Positions 15,288 to 22,764 of a stretch of DNA of 24,284 nucleotides are shown in pieces (within the stretch, counting starts at the first letter, position 1; each line of letters opens with the position of its first letter). The DNA is from an uncultured Bacteroidota bacterium (GTDB lineage: Bacteria; Bacteroidota; Bacteroidia; Chitinophagales; Chitinophagaceae). The notes under the pieces are model-generated. The model did no database searches. It saw nothing but the letters and a program-made list of their open reading frames with translations, and was not told where the DNA came from. The stretch lies in contig CALEZD010000057.1 of NCBI GenBank assembly GCA_937928385.1, positions 1 to 24,284 on the forward strand, in the 5' to 3' direction. The translations under genes and the position numbers were made by a program.

Positions 15288-16673
15288 ATGAAAAAACTAA
15301 TATTTTCCTTATCAATGTTACTGACCATTACGGTTACACAAGCTCAATCTATATTACTACCTAACGGTGATTTTGAGAACTGGACCAACCTTTCGTACGA
15401 CAACCCAGACAAATGGGACAATTCTAATTTATACACTGTTTCCGGCTACGGCCTTGCCAATGTAAGCAAAGTAAGCGGCATGGCAGGCGGTGATGGCGTG
15501 AAGCTGGAGACAAAAGTATCAGGCATGGATACTGTTGCAGCGTACATCAGCAACTCTGACGACCCTATAACAGGTGACGGTGGCGTACCTTTTACTTTCC
15601 AGGCTACGAATTTTGAAGGGATGTACAAGTATAATATCACCGCGGGGGACACTGCATGGATCATCCTGAATTTCAAGAAGAATGGCAGTATCATCAGTAC
15701 TAATATGTACCCGATAACAGGCAGCCAGTCAACGGCCACTTCTTTCTCATTCCCTGTAGCAACAATGGCACAGGCACCTGATACAGTAATAATCGCCGCA
15801 GTTTCAGGTAACGTCATCAACAGTACGCCTATGTCAGGCAGTTGGCTGGAACTGGATGGTTTATCGTTTTCCGACAATACACTTTGGGTTTCGTTCCAGG
15901 ACGGTGATTTTGAAGACTGGACCAACTTCAACCTAGACAATGCAAATGACTGGACAAACTACGGCGATGGCGAGATAAGTAAAACCACCGATAAATATTC
16001 AGGTACCTATGCAATGAAACTAGCATCGAAAGATGATGGTACCGGATACATAGAAACCGGTGCGGCAATTTTAGGTGACCCAAATGTTATACCCGGTATG
16101 CCATTTACAAAGTCAGTGGATACACTTACCGGGTATTATAAATACAACACTCCGTCGGGTACTGACGTAGGTATGATAATAGTCACCTTGGCAGATGCGA
16201 ATGGCGTACCCATAGGCAATCCGGCAATAGGCACTTTAACCCCGGCTGCTAACTACAGTATGTTTGAGTTACCAATAGCTGCCTCTGGTGGCACGCCTGC
16301 CTATATGATAGTGTATATATCTTCTTCGGACGTGAGCAGTACAGGGGCGGATGGCAGTACCCTGTACATTGACAACCTGAGACTGAAAAACAGCCCCAAT
16401 AGTGTGGGCAGACTTGTAAATAACAAGGATGCGTTCACCGTATTTCCCAACCCTGCCAGGGATGTACTGTATATTAAACCCGGTATAAAAACAGTTGATG
16501 TTACCACCCTCCATATATACGATATGGCAGGCAGGCTGGTTGACAAATATGAGTTGAAAAATAATTTTAGCGGTGTAATGGAGGTGCCGGTTAATAGATA
16601 TACTCCGGGCATATACCAATATGAGGTACAAAGCGGAGATGTGGTAACAAGAGGCAAGTTTGTGAAAGAGTAA
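15288..16673 (+). CDS. Secreted protein with two tandem jelly-roll-like repeats and T9SS type A sorting domain
   Basis: 461 residues. The signal peptide (1-20) ends in VTQAQ. The body is two homologous modules of about 180 residues, each opening with the same motif (NGDFENWTN at 26-34, DGDFEDWTN at 205-213). Further shared landmarks are PDKWDN/ANDWTN, KLETK/KLASK, VPFTF/MPFTK, GMYKYN/GYYKYN, a central IILNFKKNG/IIVTLADANG strand, and a closing WLELDGLSF/LYIDNLRL. This pattern resembles carbohydrate-binding or PCMD-like beta-sandwich domains. The C-terminal 80 residues (FTVFPNPARDVLYI ... MAGRLV ... TPGIYQYEV ... GKFVKE) are a type A T9SS sorting signal. It is exported and probably surface-attached or released; the ligand is unknown. 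It is monocistronic with a clear promoter and terminator. Confidence 0.93.
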   Translation: MKKLIFSLSMLLTITVTQAQSILLPNGDFENWTNLSYDNPDKWDNSNLYTVSGYGLANVSKVSGMAGGDGVKLETKVSGMDTVAAYISNSDDPITGDGGVPFTFQATNFEGMYKYNITAGDTAWIILNFKKNGSIISTNMYPITGSQSTATSFSFPVATMAQAPDTVIIAAVSGNVINSTPMSGSWLELDGLSFSDNTLWVSFQDGDFEDWTNFNLDNANDWTNYGDGEISKTTDKYSGTYAMKLASKDDGTGYIETGAAILGDPNVIPGMPFTKSVDTLTGYYKYNTPSGTDVGMIIVTLADANGVPIGNPAIGTLTPAANYSMFELPIAASGGTPAYMIVYISSSDVSSTGADGSTLYIDNLRLKNSPNSVGRLVNNKDAFTVFPNPARDVLYIKPGIKTVDVTTLHIYDMAGRLVDKYELKNNFSGVMEVPVNRYTPGIYQYEVQSGDVVTRGKFVKE

Positions 16674-16691
16674 ACTATCCGACATTAATAA

Positions 16692-16719
16692 ATAAAGCAG
16701 GGCAATTGCCCTGCTTTAT
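16692..16719. terminator. Perfectly palindromic terminator between convergent genes
   Basis: A 28-nt perfect palindrome centred on AATT (16692-16719). In RNA of either strand it gives a 12-bp stem with a 4-nt loop, flanked by T-rich sequence on both sides. It lies between the T9SS type A gene (ends 16673) and the minus-strand orphan gene (ends 16755), so it can terminate both. Confidence 0.88.
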
Positions 16720-16754
16720 AGTTTCAATATGTTCATGTAATAACCAACGGGTGG

Positions 16755-17123
16755 CTACCGTGCCAGGGCCTTTCCCTTTTTCTTGAATTCAGTTTCGCTG
16801 AAGATAATATCCGCATTGGCCTTATCAATAAAAAGAGAAGAGTCGAGATTAGAAACATTGTCATAATCGCTGTATAATGTTTCACACACATTATTGACAT
16901 AACTGAACTTTATCTCGAACTTAAACGGACGCAACCAGATAGGTATTTTATATTCAGTTTTCTGGTTGATAGTACAGAATATCGTATAAATATCGCCCTC
17001 CTTCAACACTTCGTAAGAAACAGGTATTTGTACTGTATACTCACCATTGTACATAGTGTACGGTATCAACATTTCTTTTACCATAATCCGTTTTTTAACA
17101 TGCTTTAAAAATAGTACCGCCAT
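16755..17123 (-). CDS. Hypothetical small protein, no recognised family
   Basis: 122 residues from the ATG at 17123, or 109 from the ATG at 17084 (MVKEMLIPYTMYNGEYTV), which is equally plausible. There is no signal peptide in the shorter version. The sequence alternates hydrophobic and polar residues as a beta-rich domain would (YTVQIPVSYEV, DIYTIFCTI, FKFEIKFSYV). An acidic, polar segment follows (SDYDNVSNLDSS) and then a short basic end. Two cysteines are not in a motif. It lies 58 nt beyond the cold-shock-domain gene on the same strand and could be a read-through member of that transcript. I cannot assign a function. Confidence 0.6.
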   Translation of the reverse strand: MAVLFLKHVKKRIMVKEMLIPYTMYNGEYTVQIPVSYEVLKEGDIYTIFCTINQKTEYKIPIWLRPFKFEIKFSYVNNVCETLYSDYDNVSNLDSSLFIDKANADIIFSETEFKKKGKALAR

Positions 17124-17181
17124 ACAACGGAGTATGCCGAATAGTTATGAAGCGTAATGCTGAAACGTACACAGGCAGTAA

Positions 17182-17628
17182 TTACGCCTCTTTCTGAACG
17201 TTAACAGCGCTGGCGCCCCTTGCGTTATACTCTATTTCAAATGTCACCCTATCCCTTTCTTTTATGGGCTGCTTTACCTGGTTGACGTGCACAAAAATGC
17301 TTTCTTTGTTTTTAGCATCCTCTATAAAACCATAACCTTTATCGCCATTGAAAAAGGTAACCACGCCGGTTCTTACTGTATCTGTATCTTCATCACCCGA
17401 AGGTTGCCTTGAAACATTTAAAGAGATTTCCTCAACAGGTATTGATTTCATTTTTTTAGGGTCGGGCGGCGTAGCTGACAGGTTTCCGTTTTCATCAATA
17501 TATGCCAACATATCCTCAAAGCTTTTCTTAGAACCGCTTTCTTTACGGTCCTTCATTTTTTGCGCTTTGTCTTGTTTCGCCTTAATCTTTTGTTTTTGTT
17601 TTTCTCTTTTTGAAAATGTTTCGCCCAT
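17182..17628 (-). CDS. Lysine-rich cold-shock-domain protein
   Basis: 148 residues in three parts. Residues 6-36 are almost all Lys, Gln, Arg, Asp and Glu (KREKQKQKIKAKQDKAQKMK), a likely basic helix that could contact RNA or the ribosome. Residues 37-85 form a linker. A single cold-shock domain occupies 87-148, with both RNA-binding motifs (KGYGFI at 97-102, IFVHV at 111-115). The domain is the usual OB-fold that binds single-stranded RNA/DNA. It is larger than the classic 65-70-residue Csp proteins because of the N-terminal arm. It follows the DEAD-box helicase gene by 43 nt on the same strand with no terminator between, so the two are probably coexpressed. A role in melting or chaperoning RNA structures is inferred. 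Confidence 0.92.
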   Translation of the reverse strand: MGETFSKREKQKQKIKAKQDKAQKMKDRKESGSKKSFEDMLAYIDENGNLSATPPDPKKMKSIPVEEISLNVSRQPSGDEDTDTVRTGVVTFFNGDKGYGFIEDAKNKESIFVHVNQVKQPIKERDRVTFEIEYNARGASAVNVQKEA

Positions 17629-17671
17629 GTATTGCTTCTGTTTTGTTAATAATTTTTTTACTGTTTATTGA

Positions 17672-18802
17672 TTAGTTGCTGTAAGGATGTCCACCAACAA
17701 CCGGTACTTTAAACCCTATAAGTTTTTGTATACTTTTCAGGTCAGCCATTTCTTCTGTATCGCAAAATGATATGGCAGTACCTGCATTGCCTGCCCTACC
17801 CGTGCGTCCTATCCGGTGCACATAAGTTTCGGGCACTTCAGGCAATTCGTAGTTGATAACATAAGGCAGCTCATCTATATCAATACCACGCGCGGCTATA
17901 TCTGTAGCTACGAGTACCGAAATATGGTTGCTCTTAAAATCGCTCAGCGCCCTTTGGCGTGCATTCTGCGACTTGTTGCCATGTATGGCTGCCGCATTGA
18001 TGCCTGTTTTGTGCAGTTCTTTTACTAGCTTATCTGCACCGTGCTTGGTACGGGTAAATACCAGCGACCTGGCGGTACTCATATCCTTCAGCAGGTGGGT
18101 AAGTAAATGCCTTTTTTGCTTCTTATCTACAAAGTACACTGACTGTGTAACAGACTCTGCGGTAGAAGAAACAGGTGTAACCTTGACATGCACAGGGTTT
18201 TTCAGTATGCTGTCAGCCAGCTTTTGTATTTCAGGTGGCATAGTTGCTGAGAAAAATAGTGTCTGCCTTTGCTGCGGTAGTTTGGTAATTATTCTCTTTA
18301 CATCGTGAACAAAGCCCATATCCAGCATCCTGTCGGCTTCGTCCAGCACGAATATCTCTATGCCTGAGAGGCGTACATAGCCCTGTTGCATCAAATCGAG
18401 CAGGCGGCCCGGTGTGGCTACCAATATATCTATCCCCGACTGCAATATCCTTGTTTGCTTGCCCTGGGGCACGCCACCAAATATGGCAGTATGCTTTAAA
18501 CGTAGGTTCTTGCCATAAGTAGCCAGGCTTTCGTCTATTTGTAATGCCAGTTCGCGTGTAGGTGTCAGTATCAGCGTCCTTATATTTCTTGCACCCTGTT
18601 TAGGGTTACTATTCAGCAATTGTAATATTGGAATAGCAAAAGCCGCTGTTTTGCCGGTACCTGTCTGAGCGCAGCCCAGCAGGTCTTTACCTTGCGCCAC
18701 GGGCAGTATTGCCTGCTGCTGTATAGGGGTAGGTTGCGTATAACCCTCGTCGTGCAGTGCAGTGAGGATGGGATCTATAATATTTAATTCTTTAAATGTC
18801 AT
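17672..18802 (-). CDS. DEAD-box ATP-dependent RNA helicase (RhlE-like)
   Basis: 376 residues from the ATG at 18802 (MTFKELNI). Unwinds RNA duplexes with ATP in ribosome assembly, mRNA decay or cold adaptation. All motifs are present: Q motif around 22-28 (TQPTPIQ), motif I AQTGTGKT (45-52), Ia PTRELA (81-86), Ib TPGR (130-133), II DEAD (154-157), III SAT (185-187), IV VFTRTK, V ARGIDI (304-309) and VI HRIGRTGRAG (329-338). It stops just after the helicase core (VVGGHPYSN) and lacks the long basic C-terminal tail common in RhlE/CsdA relatives. An in-frame ATG at 18871 would add 23 residues (MFFSRHIMPLL...). These are unlike the family N-terminus and more likely leader sequence. The cold-shock-domain gene is downstream. 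Confidence 0.95.
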   Translation of the reverse strand: MTFKELNIIDPILTALHDEGYTQPTPIQQQAILPVAQGKDLLGCAQTGTGKTAAFAIPILQLLNSNPKQGARNIRTLILTPTRELALQIDESLATYGKNLRLKHTAIFGGVPQGKQTRILQSGIDILVATPGRLLDLMQQGYVRLSGIEIFVLDEADRMLDMGFVHDVKRIITKLPQQRQTLFFSATMPPEIQKLADSILKNPVHVKVTPVSSTAESVTQSVYFVDKKQKRHLLTHLLKDMSTARSLVFTRTKHGADKLVKELHKTGINAAAIHGNKSQNARQRALSDFKSNHISVLVATDIAARGIDIDELPYVINYELPEVPETYVHRIGRTGRAGNAGTAISFCDTEEMADLKSIQKLIGFKVPVVGGHPYSN

Positions 18803-18841
18803 TATTTGGTTTGTGTAATAAAAAATACCATATAGACTAAG

Positions 18842-18863
18842 CAGCGGCATAATATGCCGGCTG
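18842..18863 (-). promoter_or_regulatory. Hairpin in the helicase mRNA leader
   Basis: Arms GGCAT/ATGCC (46-50 and 54-58 of the 18800 block) around an AAT loop continue outward, after one bulged base, into CAGC/GCTG. This gives about 9 bp ending 39 nt before the start codon at 18802. No T-run follows on the minus strand, so it is not a terminator. It also encloses the in-frame ATG at 18850. Confidence 0.45.
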
Positions 18864-18971
18864 AAAAACATCTACGGGCGGTTGAACAAATGGACTACTG
18901 GAAAAGCGGAAACTGAAAAGTAGTGTGAATGCAGATCAGAAAAGGCAATGGCAGAAGGCCAAATATATGGG

Positions 18972-19002
18972 CAAAGATAGCACTAATCTTTTTAACAGCA
19001 AA
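18972..19002 (-). promoter_or_regulatory. Bacteroidota promoter of the helicase/cold-shock-domain operon
   Basis: On the minus strand TTTG (18999-19002), a 19-nt spacer and TATCTTTG (18972-18979) match both consensus boxes exactly. Transcription should start near 18965. That leaves an untranslated leader of about 160 nt before the ATG at 18802, unusually long for this window, where other leaders appear to be about 20 nt. Confidence 0.75.
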
Positions 19003-19074
19003 ATTTATTATATAATAAGGGTTGGGAATGAGGGGGGTGGGATGAGAATGATAGCTGTCAGTGGCGGAACCTCC

Positions 19075-19529
19075 CTACCTGACATTTGTATATGTCTCGA
19101 TAGCAGTAACCGCAACAGAAAAAGCACTATCACTAGCCTGAAGCCTCAACCTGCTGTCGGTTACTTCAACAATGTAATATTGTATAACATGTCCACTGCC
19201 GGCAGAAAGCATCAGCCGGGTATCATTATTCTGCAAGTACCACTTGAATTGATTTTCCTGGTTGTCTTCCGGGCATTTATCAGTGTTTTCATTTGATATA
19301 GCCTTGCCATCGGAGTGAAATTCGAGAATGTCATCTTGTTCGCACGCCCTCCAGTAGCTATAATAGTCAATGCTTCCCTGTCCATATACTTAATTATTTC
19401 CGATGCAGATACCTGCCATTTGCCTGCCTGTAGCATTTTACCAACAGGTGAGTTGTTTTCATCTTTTTTGCAGGCAGAGCCAAGAGTAAGAAGGCCACAC
19501 ATGATAATTATGAGATTTGTCGGTTTCAT
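19075..19529 (-). pseudogene. Lipocalin-like lipoprotein, disrupted by a one-base frameshift
   Basis: From the ATG at 19529 the frame gives a lipoprotein signal (lipobox LGSAC, then KKDENNSP) and the start of a lipocalin-like domain (MLQAGKWQVSASEII). Near 19376-19378 the sense changes frame. The original frame runs on with unlikely sequence to a stop at 19212. The neighbouring frame continues the domain well (SIDYYSYWRACEQDDILEFH, SDGKAISNENTDKCPED, FKWYLQNNDTRLML, YYIVEVTDSRLRLQA) to a TAG at 19075-19077. Adding one base at the GGG run restores a single frame of about 150 codons. The joined product has the WxxCExDDxxxF...DGK...KCxED pattern of Bacteroidota lipocalin-like lipoproteins of unknown ligand. 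It could be a real mutation or a homopolymer sequencing error. It follows uvrC by 35 nt on the same strand. Confidence 0.78.
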
Positions 19530-19564
19530 AAGTGAGATTTCAAACAAATATAATGTAAAAGCAA

Positions 19565-21391
19565 TTAAACATCGTGTGCTTCTCCACCCTGTTCATTAAA
19601 ATATGACCAAACGATACGTGCTTTCTTCTGACCTATTACACGGGTGAGTTCTCGTTCGGTTATGGTTTTGATATTTTTTACGGAGCGGAATTCTTTGAGC
19701 AGTTGCGTGGCCGTGGTGGCGCCGATGCCTTTTATGGCTTCCAGCTCGTTTTTGAAAGTACCTTTGCTGCGTGTGTCACGATGGAAGGTGATACCGAAAC
19801 GGTGCACCTCGTCGCGGATATAACGTATGAGCAGGTGCGCAGGACTATCATAAGGTAATTGCAGTGGGTCTGTATCGCCGGGAAAGAAAATGGACTCTTC
19901 ACGCTTGGCTAGCCCTACAACAGTCATTCTGCCTGTGAGGCCCAATTTTTCTATACTTTCCATAGCAGCGCCAAGTTGCCCTTTACCACCATCTATTATT
20001 ATCAATTGCGGTAAAGACTGCCCTTCGTCCATCAGGCGTTTGTAACGGCGGTACACCACCTCAGTCATAGAAGCGAAGTCGTTGATGCCCTCTACGGTTT
20101 TTATATGATAATGGCGGTAGTCTTTTTTAGACGGCACCCCGTTTTTAAAACATACCATCGCAGCTACGGGGAAGGCCCCCTGGAAGTTGGAGTTATCGAA
20201 ACACTCTATATGTACGGGCAGGTCCGGTAATTGTAATGCATCCTGCAATTCTTCCAGTACTTCCATTTTCCCACCTGCAGAAGCGCCGCCGAGCAGCAAG
20301 GTGTCTTTTCGTTTGGCTTCATCGCGAAAGGCAAATGCATTTTTCTCGCTGAGTTCCAGCAGTTTTTTCTTATCCCCTATCTTGGGTATGGTTAGTTTTA
20401 CGTCTTCGTCTACCAGGTCTATTTTAACAGGCGCCAGCACTTCGCGTGTCTGGCTTTCAAAAGTATTGCGTAGGTTGTCGTAGGCTATAGACAGTATTTC
20501 TTCGTCGGTTTCGTCCAGCTTCTTTTCTATGCGTAGATTTTTAGTGTAGATGATATCGCCATCTATCACCATCATATAGTTCACAAAAGCCCGCTCCTCT
20601 TCGCTTACGATACTAATGACATCCACATTGCCCAGGCGCAGGTTGGATACAGCCGATTTGCTGGTGTAACGTTGCAGGTCTTCTATCTTCTTTTTGTATA
20701 TCTCCGCTTTTTCAAACTCCAGCCCGCCTGCATAACGCTGCATTTCTTCTTTCAGGTAGTTCATCACTTCGCCCGTATTACCCTTGAGTATGTGGCGCAC
20801 CTGTTGCAGGTTGCGGGCATAGTCTACCTCTGTCTGCAATGCCTGGCAGGGCCCACTGCAATTGCCCAGGTGGTATTCCAGGCACACCTTATATTTCCCT
20901 TTGGCAATGCTTGTTGGCGATAGATTGAGGCTGCAGGTACGTAAAGGTATCAGTTGCCTGATAAGCCCCAATAGTTCGCGCACCCGGGCCACACCTGTAA
21001 ACGGGCCCAGGTATTCGGAGCCATCGTTGATGAGCCTGCGGGTGATGAACACACGCGGGAAGGGCTCTTTTTTGATGACTATATAAGGGTAAGTCTTATC
21101 ATCTTTCAGGTCGATATTAAAGCGGGGCTGGTAATGCTTGATGAGGGAATTTTCTAGCAAAAATGCGTCATGCTCATTGTTGGTGACGGTATATTCAATA
21201 CGGTGAATAGACATGACGAGGCGGCTGGTTTTGTAGTTAGCTACCGCTTTGTTAAAATAAGAACTGACACGCTTGCGCAGGTCTTTTGCCTTACCTACGT
21301 ACAAGAGTTCGCCATGTGCATCATAATACTTATAACAGCCCGGCTGGTGAGGGATGACGGGCGCTATATCATTAAACTCGTCTCTTGTCAT
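19565..21391 (-). CDS. uvrC: Excinuclease ABC subunit C
   Basis: 608 residues, the normal UvrC length. Makes both incisions flanking bulky DNA lesions in nucleotide excision repair together with UvrA and UvrB. The N-terminal GIY-YIG nuclease domain (about 15-92) shows PGCYKYYDAHGELLYVGKAKDLRKRV. Four cysteines near 150-185 (RTCSLNL, KVCLEYHLGNCSGPCQ) fit the cysteine cluster known in this family. A UVR/UvrB-interaction helix follows (NYLKEEMQRYAGGLEFEKAEIYKKKI, about 215-240), then the RNase H-like nuclease domain (ECFDNSNFQGAFPVAAMVCF; IIDGGKGQLGAA) and a C-terminal helix-hairpin-helix region (AIKGIGATTATQLLKEF). The ATG at 21391 lies 9 nt after the lipoprotein stop, so both are likely in one operon. 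Confidence 0.97.
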   Translation of the reverse strand: MTRDEFNDIAPVIPHQPGCYKYYDAHGELLYVGKAKDLRKRVSSYFNKAVANYKTSRLVMSIHRIEYTVTNNEHDAFLLENSLIKHYQPRFNIDLKDDKTYPYIVIKKEPFPRVFITRRLINDGSEYLGPFTGVARVRELLGLIRQLIPLRTCSLNLSPTSIAKGKYKVCLEYHLGNCSGPCQALQTEVDYARNLQQVRHILKGNTGEVMNYLKEEMQRYAGGLEFEKAEIYKKKIEDLQRYTSKSAVSNLRLGNVDVISIVSEEERAFVNYMMVIDGDIIYTKNLRIEKKLDETDEEILSIAYDNLRNTFESQTREVLAPVKIDLVDEDVKLTIPKIGDKKKLLELSEKNAFAFRDEAKRKDTLLLGGASAGGKMEVLEELQDALQLPDLPVHIECFDNSNFQGAFPVAAMVCFKNGVPSKKDYRHYHIKTVEGINDFASMTEVVYRRYKRLMDEGQSLPQLIIIDGGKGQLGAAMESIEKLGLTGRMTVVGLAKREESIFFPGDTDPLQLPYDSPAHLLIRYIRDEVHRFGITFHRDTRSKGTFKNELEAIKGIGATTATQLLKEFRSVKNIKTITERELTRVIGQKKARIVWSYFNEQGGEAHDV

Positions 21392-21400
21392 CTGCGTTTT

Positions 21401-21967
21401 TTACATATACTCGTACACTACCCTCAATTCCTTCTTCTGTCCTGTTTTGGAGGTTTCCAACTCGTGGATACTAATGGACTGCAAAGGTTCGTAAAACAGC
21501 TTGAGGCTTTTTGTACCCATCCTGTCCGATTTCTCAGCCTCTATATAAATTGATTTTACATTGTCTGTAAAATAATCTGAAGTTATATGTATCCTGCGCG
21601 TGTACAACTTTTCATTTTTCGCCTCGTAGTAAAAACCCTTTGAAGTAGTGGTTGCCTCCTCAAAAGCGCTGAAATCGTATTGGCCTATATATTTGGGGTC
21701 GCTGATGTCTGTTTCGAAAAATACTTTCAAGACAGAAGCCCAGTCTACCTCAAAGGCATTAGTATAAGTACTGTCTGTTTTGCCATCGAAATACACTTTT
21801 TTCAATATGCTTCTCGGCTGGCCCTGGTACATATACCACTGGTCTTGTGCAAACTCAATGATGGAAAAATAAGTCCCTTCGGCAGCCTTCTCCTGTACCC
21901 TATCAGTTTTGGAGCAAGCAGACAGTAACAAAACAATAAATACAGCAAAGAGTCTTTTGGCAGCCAT
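21401..21967 (-). CDS. Hypothetical lipoprotein upstream of uvrC
   Basis: 188 residues from the ATG at 21967. The signal peptide ends in the lipobox LLSAC, predicted lipidated Cys18. The rest is a single beta-rich domain without catalytic motifs (YFSIIEFAQDQWYMYQGQPRS, KKVYFDGKTDSTYTNAFEVDW, KGFYYEAKNEKLYTRRIHI, KSLKLFYEPLQSISIHELE). Similar lipoproteins of unknown function are widespread in Chitinophagales, as far as I recognise the pattern. The frame is open upstream to 22024, but a TAACTTTG element at 21991-21998 places the transcript start just before the ATG at 21967, which favours that start. It is followed 9 nt later by uvrC. Confidence 0.82.
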   Translation of the reverse strand: MAAKRLFAVFIVLLLSACSKTDRVQEKAAEGTYFSIIEFAQDQWYMYQGQPRSILKKVYFDGKTDSTYTNAFEVDWASVLKVFFETDISDPKYIGQYDFSAFEEATTTSKGFYYEAKNEKLYTRRIHITSDYFTDNVKSIYIEAEKSDRMGTKSLKLFYEPLQSISIHELETSKTGQKKELRVVYEYM

Positions 21968-21990
21968 GGAAAAATGAAAATTGTAAGCAA

Positions 21991-22017
21991 CAAAGTTAAT
22001 AAACCGCAGCTTACAAA
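21991..22017 (-). promoter_or_regulatory. Putative promoter of the lipoprotein-uvrC operon
   Basis: TAACTTTG (21991-21998) matches the -7 consensus exactly on the minus strand. A TTTG stands 15 nt upstream (22014-22017), somewhat closer than usual. The predicted start of transcription is close to 21985, 18 nt before the ATG at 21967. Confidence 0.5.
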
Positions 22018-22027
22018 CCGGCATGTA

Positions 22028-22609
22028 TCAGTTAAGCCCGGGGTTAACTGGCATGTTGACCAGGTGGCTGAATTCTTTTCCTAAAGAAAGTACCGCAGCT
22101 TTCCATACCTCTTCGGGCACAGTGTCAAACACCACCTGTTGTGTTACATCTGCAACCAGCCAGGAACCTTCTCTAATCTCATTTTCCAACTGGCCAGGCG
22201 ACCAGCCGGCATACCCTACAAAGAGCCTTATATCGGAAGTATTGAGCGTGCCATCGGAGCCATGCGATTGCAGTGCATCAAAAGAACCACCCCAATACAC
22301 ACCATTATTCACTTCAACACCACCAATGGTAGCAGGAATACGGTGCAGCATGTGCAGCGTATCCAGTTGCACGGGGCCTCCATGGTTGACATTAAGGCTG
22401 GGATAATACAATTCGGGAAGCAAATCACCTATATTGACTGTGGTAGGCTGATTGAGCACAAAACCCAGTGACCCCTCCACGCCATACTCACATAAAAACA
22501 CTACTGAGCGTGCAAAATGAGTGTCTTGCAGGAAAGGCTGCGCTATAAGCAGCTTACCAGACCGGAGCAGGTCAGTATTCATCAACTTATGCCAATTAAG
22601 TAACTCCAT
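22028..22609 (-). CDS. YqgE/AlgH family protein
   Basis: 193 residues. The conserved features are the N-terminal SGKLLIAQPFLQDTHFARSVVFLCEYGVEGSLGFVLN block, GGPVQLDTLHMLH, and the GYAGWSPGQLENEIREGSWLV signature. The length is normal. Family knowledge: a cytosolic fold of unclear biochemical function, linked to regulation of alginate synthesis in Pseudomonas (AlgH) but present in most Gram-negative bacteria. The start could be the ATG at 22609, or the one at 22582 (MNTDLLRSGK). It is divergent from the ZIP transporter and lies 60 nt ahead of the uvrC-linked lipoprotein on the same strand. Confidence 0.93.
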   Translation of the reverse strand: MELLNWHKLMNTDLLRSGKLLIAQPFLQDTHFARSVVFLCEYGVEGSLGFVLNQPTTVNIGDLLPELYYPSLNVNHGGPVQLDTLHMLHRIPATIGGVEVNNGVYWGGSFDALQSHGSDGTLNTSDIRLFVGYAGWSPGQLENEIREGSWLVADVTQQVVFDTVPEEVWKAAVLSLGKEFSHLVNMPVNPGLN

Positions 22610-22732
22610 TGCAAATTAAATATAACGCAAATAATAATAAATAGCAACAACCGGGTGGTAGAAAAAGTTGAGTGATATTGATATTTAACAAAGCTGCGGT
22701 ACAATATCGGTTACTGAATGAGAAAATCATTA

Positions 22733-22740
22733 TACTTTTG
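22733..22740 (+). promoter_or_regulatory. TAnnTTTG -7 element upstream of the ZIP transporter
   Basis: TACTTTTG is an exact -7 match whose transcript would begin near 22747, 18 nt before the ATG at 22765. This argues for that start over the GTG at 22672, which lies upstream of the promoter. No TTTG is seen at the -33 position. Confidence 0.5.
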
Positions 22741-22764
22741 CTGATTGCATTATATAACTACCCG

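Noticed and set aside
17152..17187. Inverted repeat GCGTAAT/ATTACGC at the end of the cold-shock-domain gene, considered as a terminator
   Set aside because: The 22-nt loop is long and no T-run follows on the minus strand, so it lacks the hallmarks of an intrinsic terminator.
19024..19041. G-rich run (GGG, GGGGGG, GGG) on the plus strand, possible G-quadruplex
   Set aside because: Only two separated loops are available, so a standard three-layer quadruplex cannot form; at most a weak two-layer structure.
18925..19296. A 123-codon plus-strand open frame from a GTG, across the helicase promoter and the frameshifted lipocalin-like gene
   Set aside because: It runs through a consensus promoter and antisense to a recognisable domain, with low-complexity sequence and no promoter of its own.
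22672..22764. GTG at 22672 as the start of the ZIP transporter
   Set aside because: The extra 31 residues do not resemble the family, and a TACTTTTG promoter element at 22733-22740 lies inside this stretch; the ATG at 22765 fits both.
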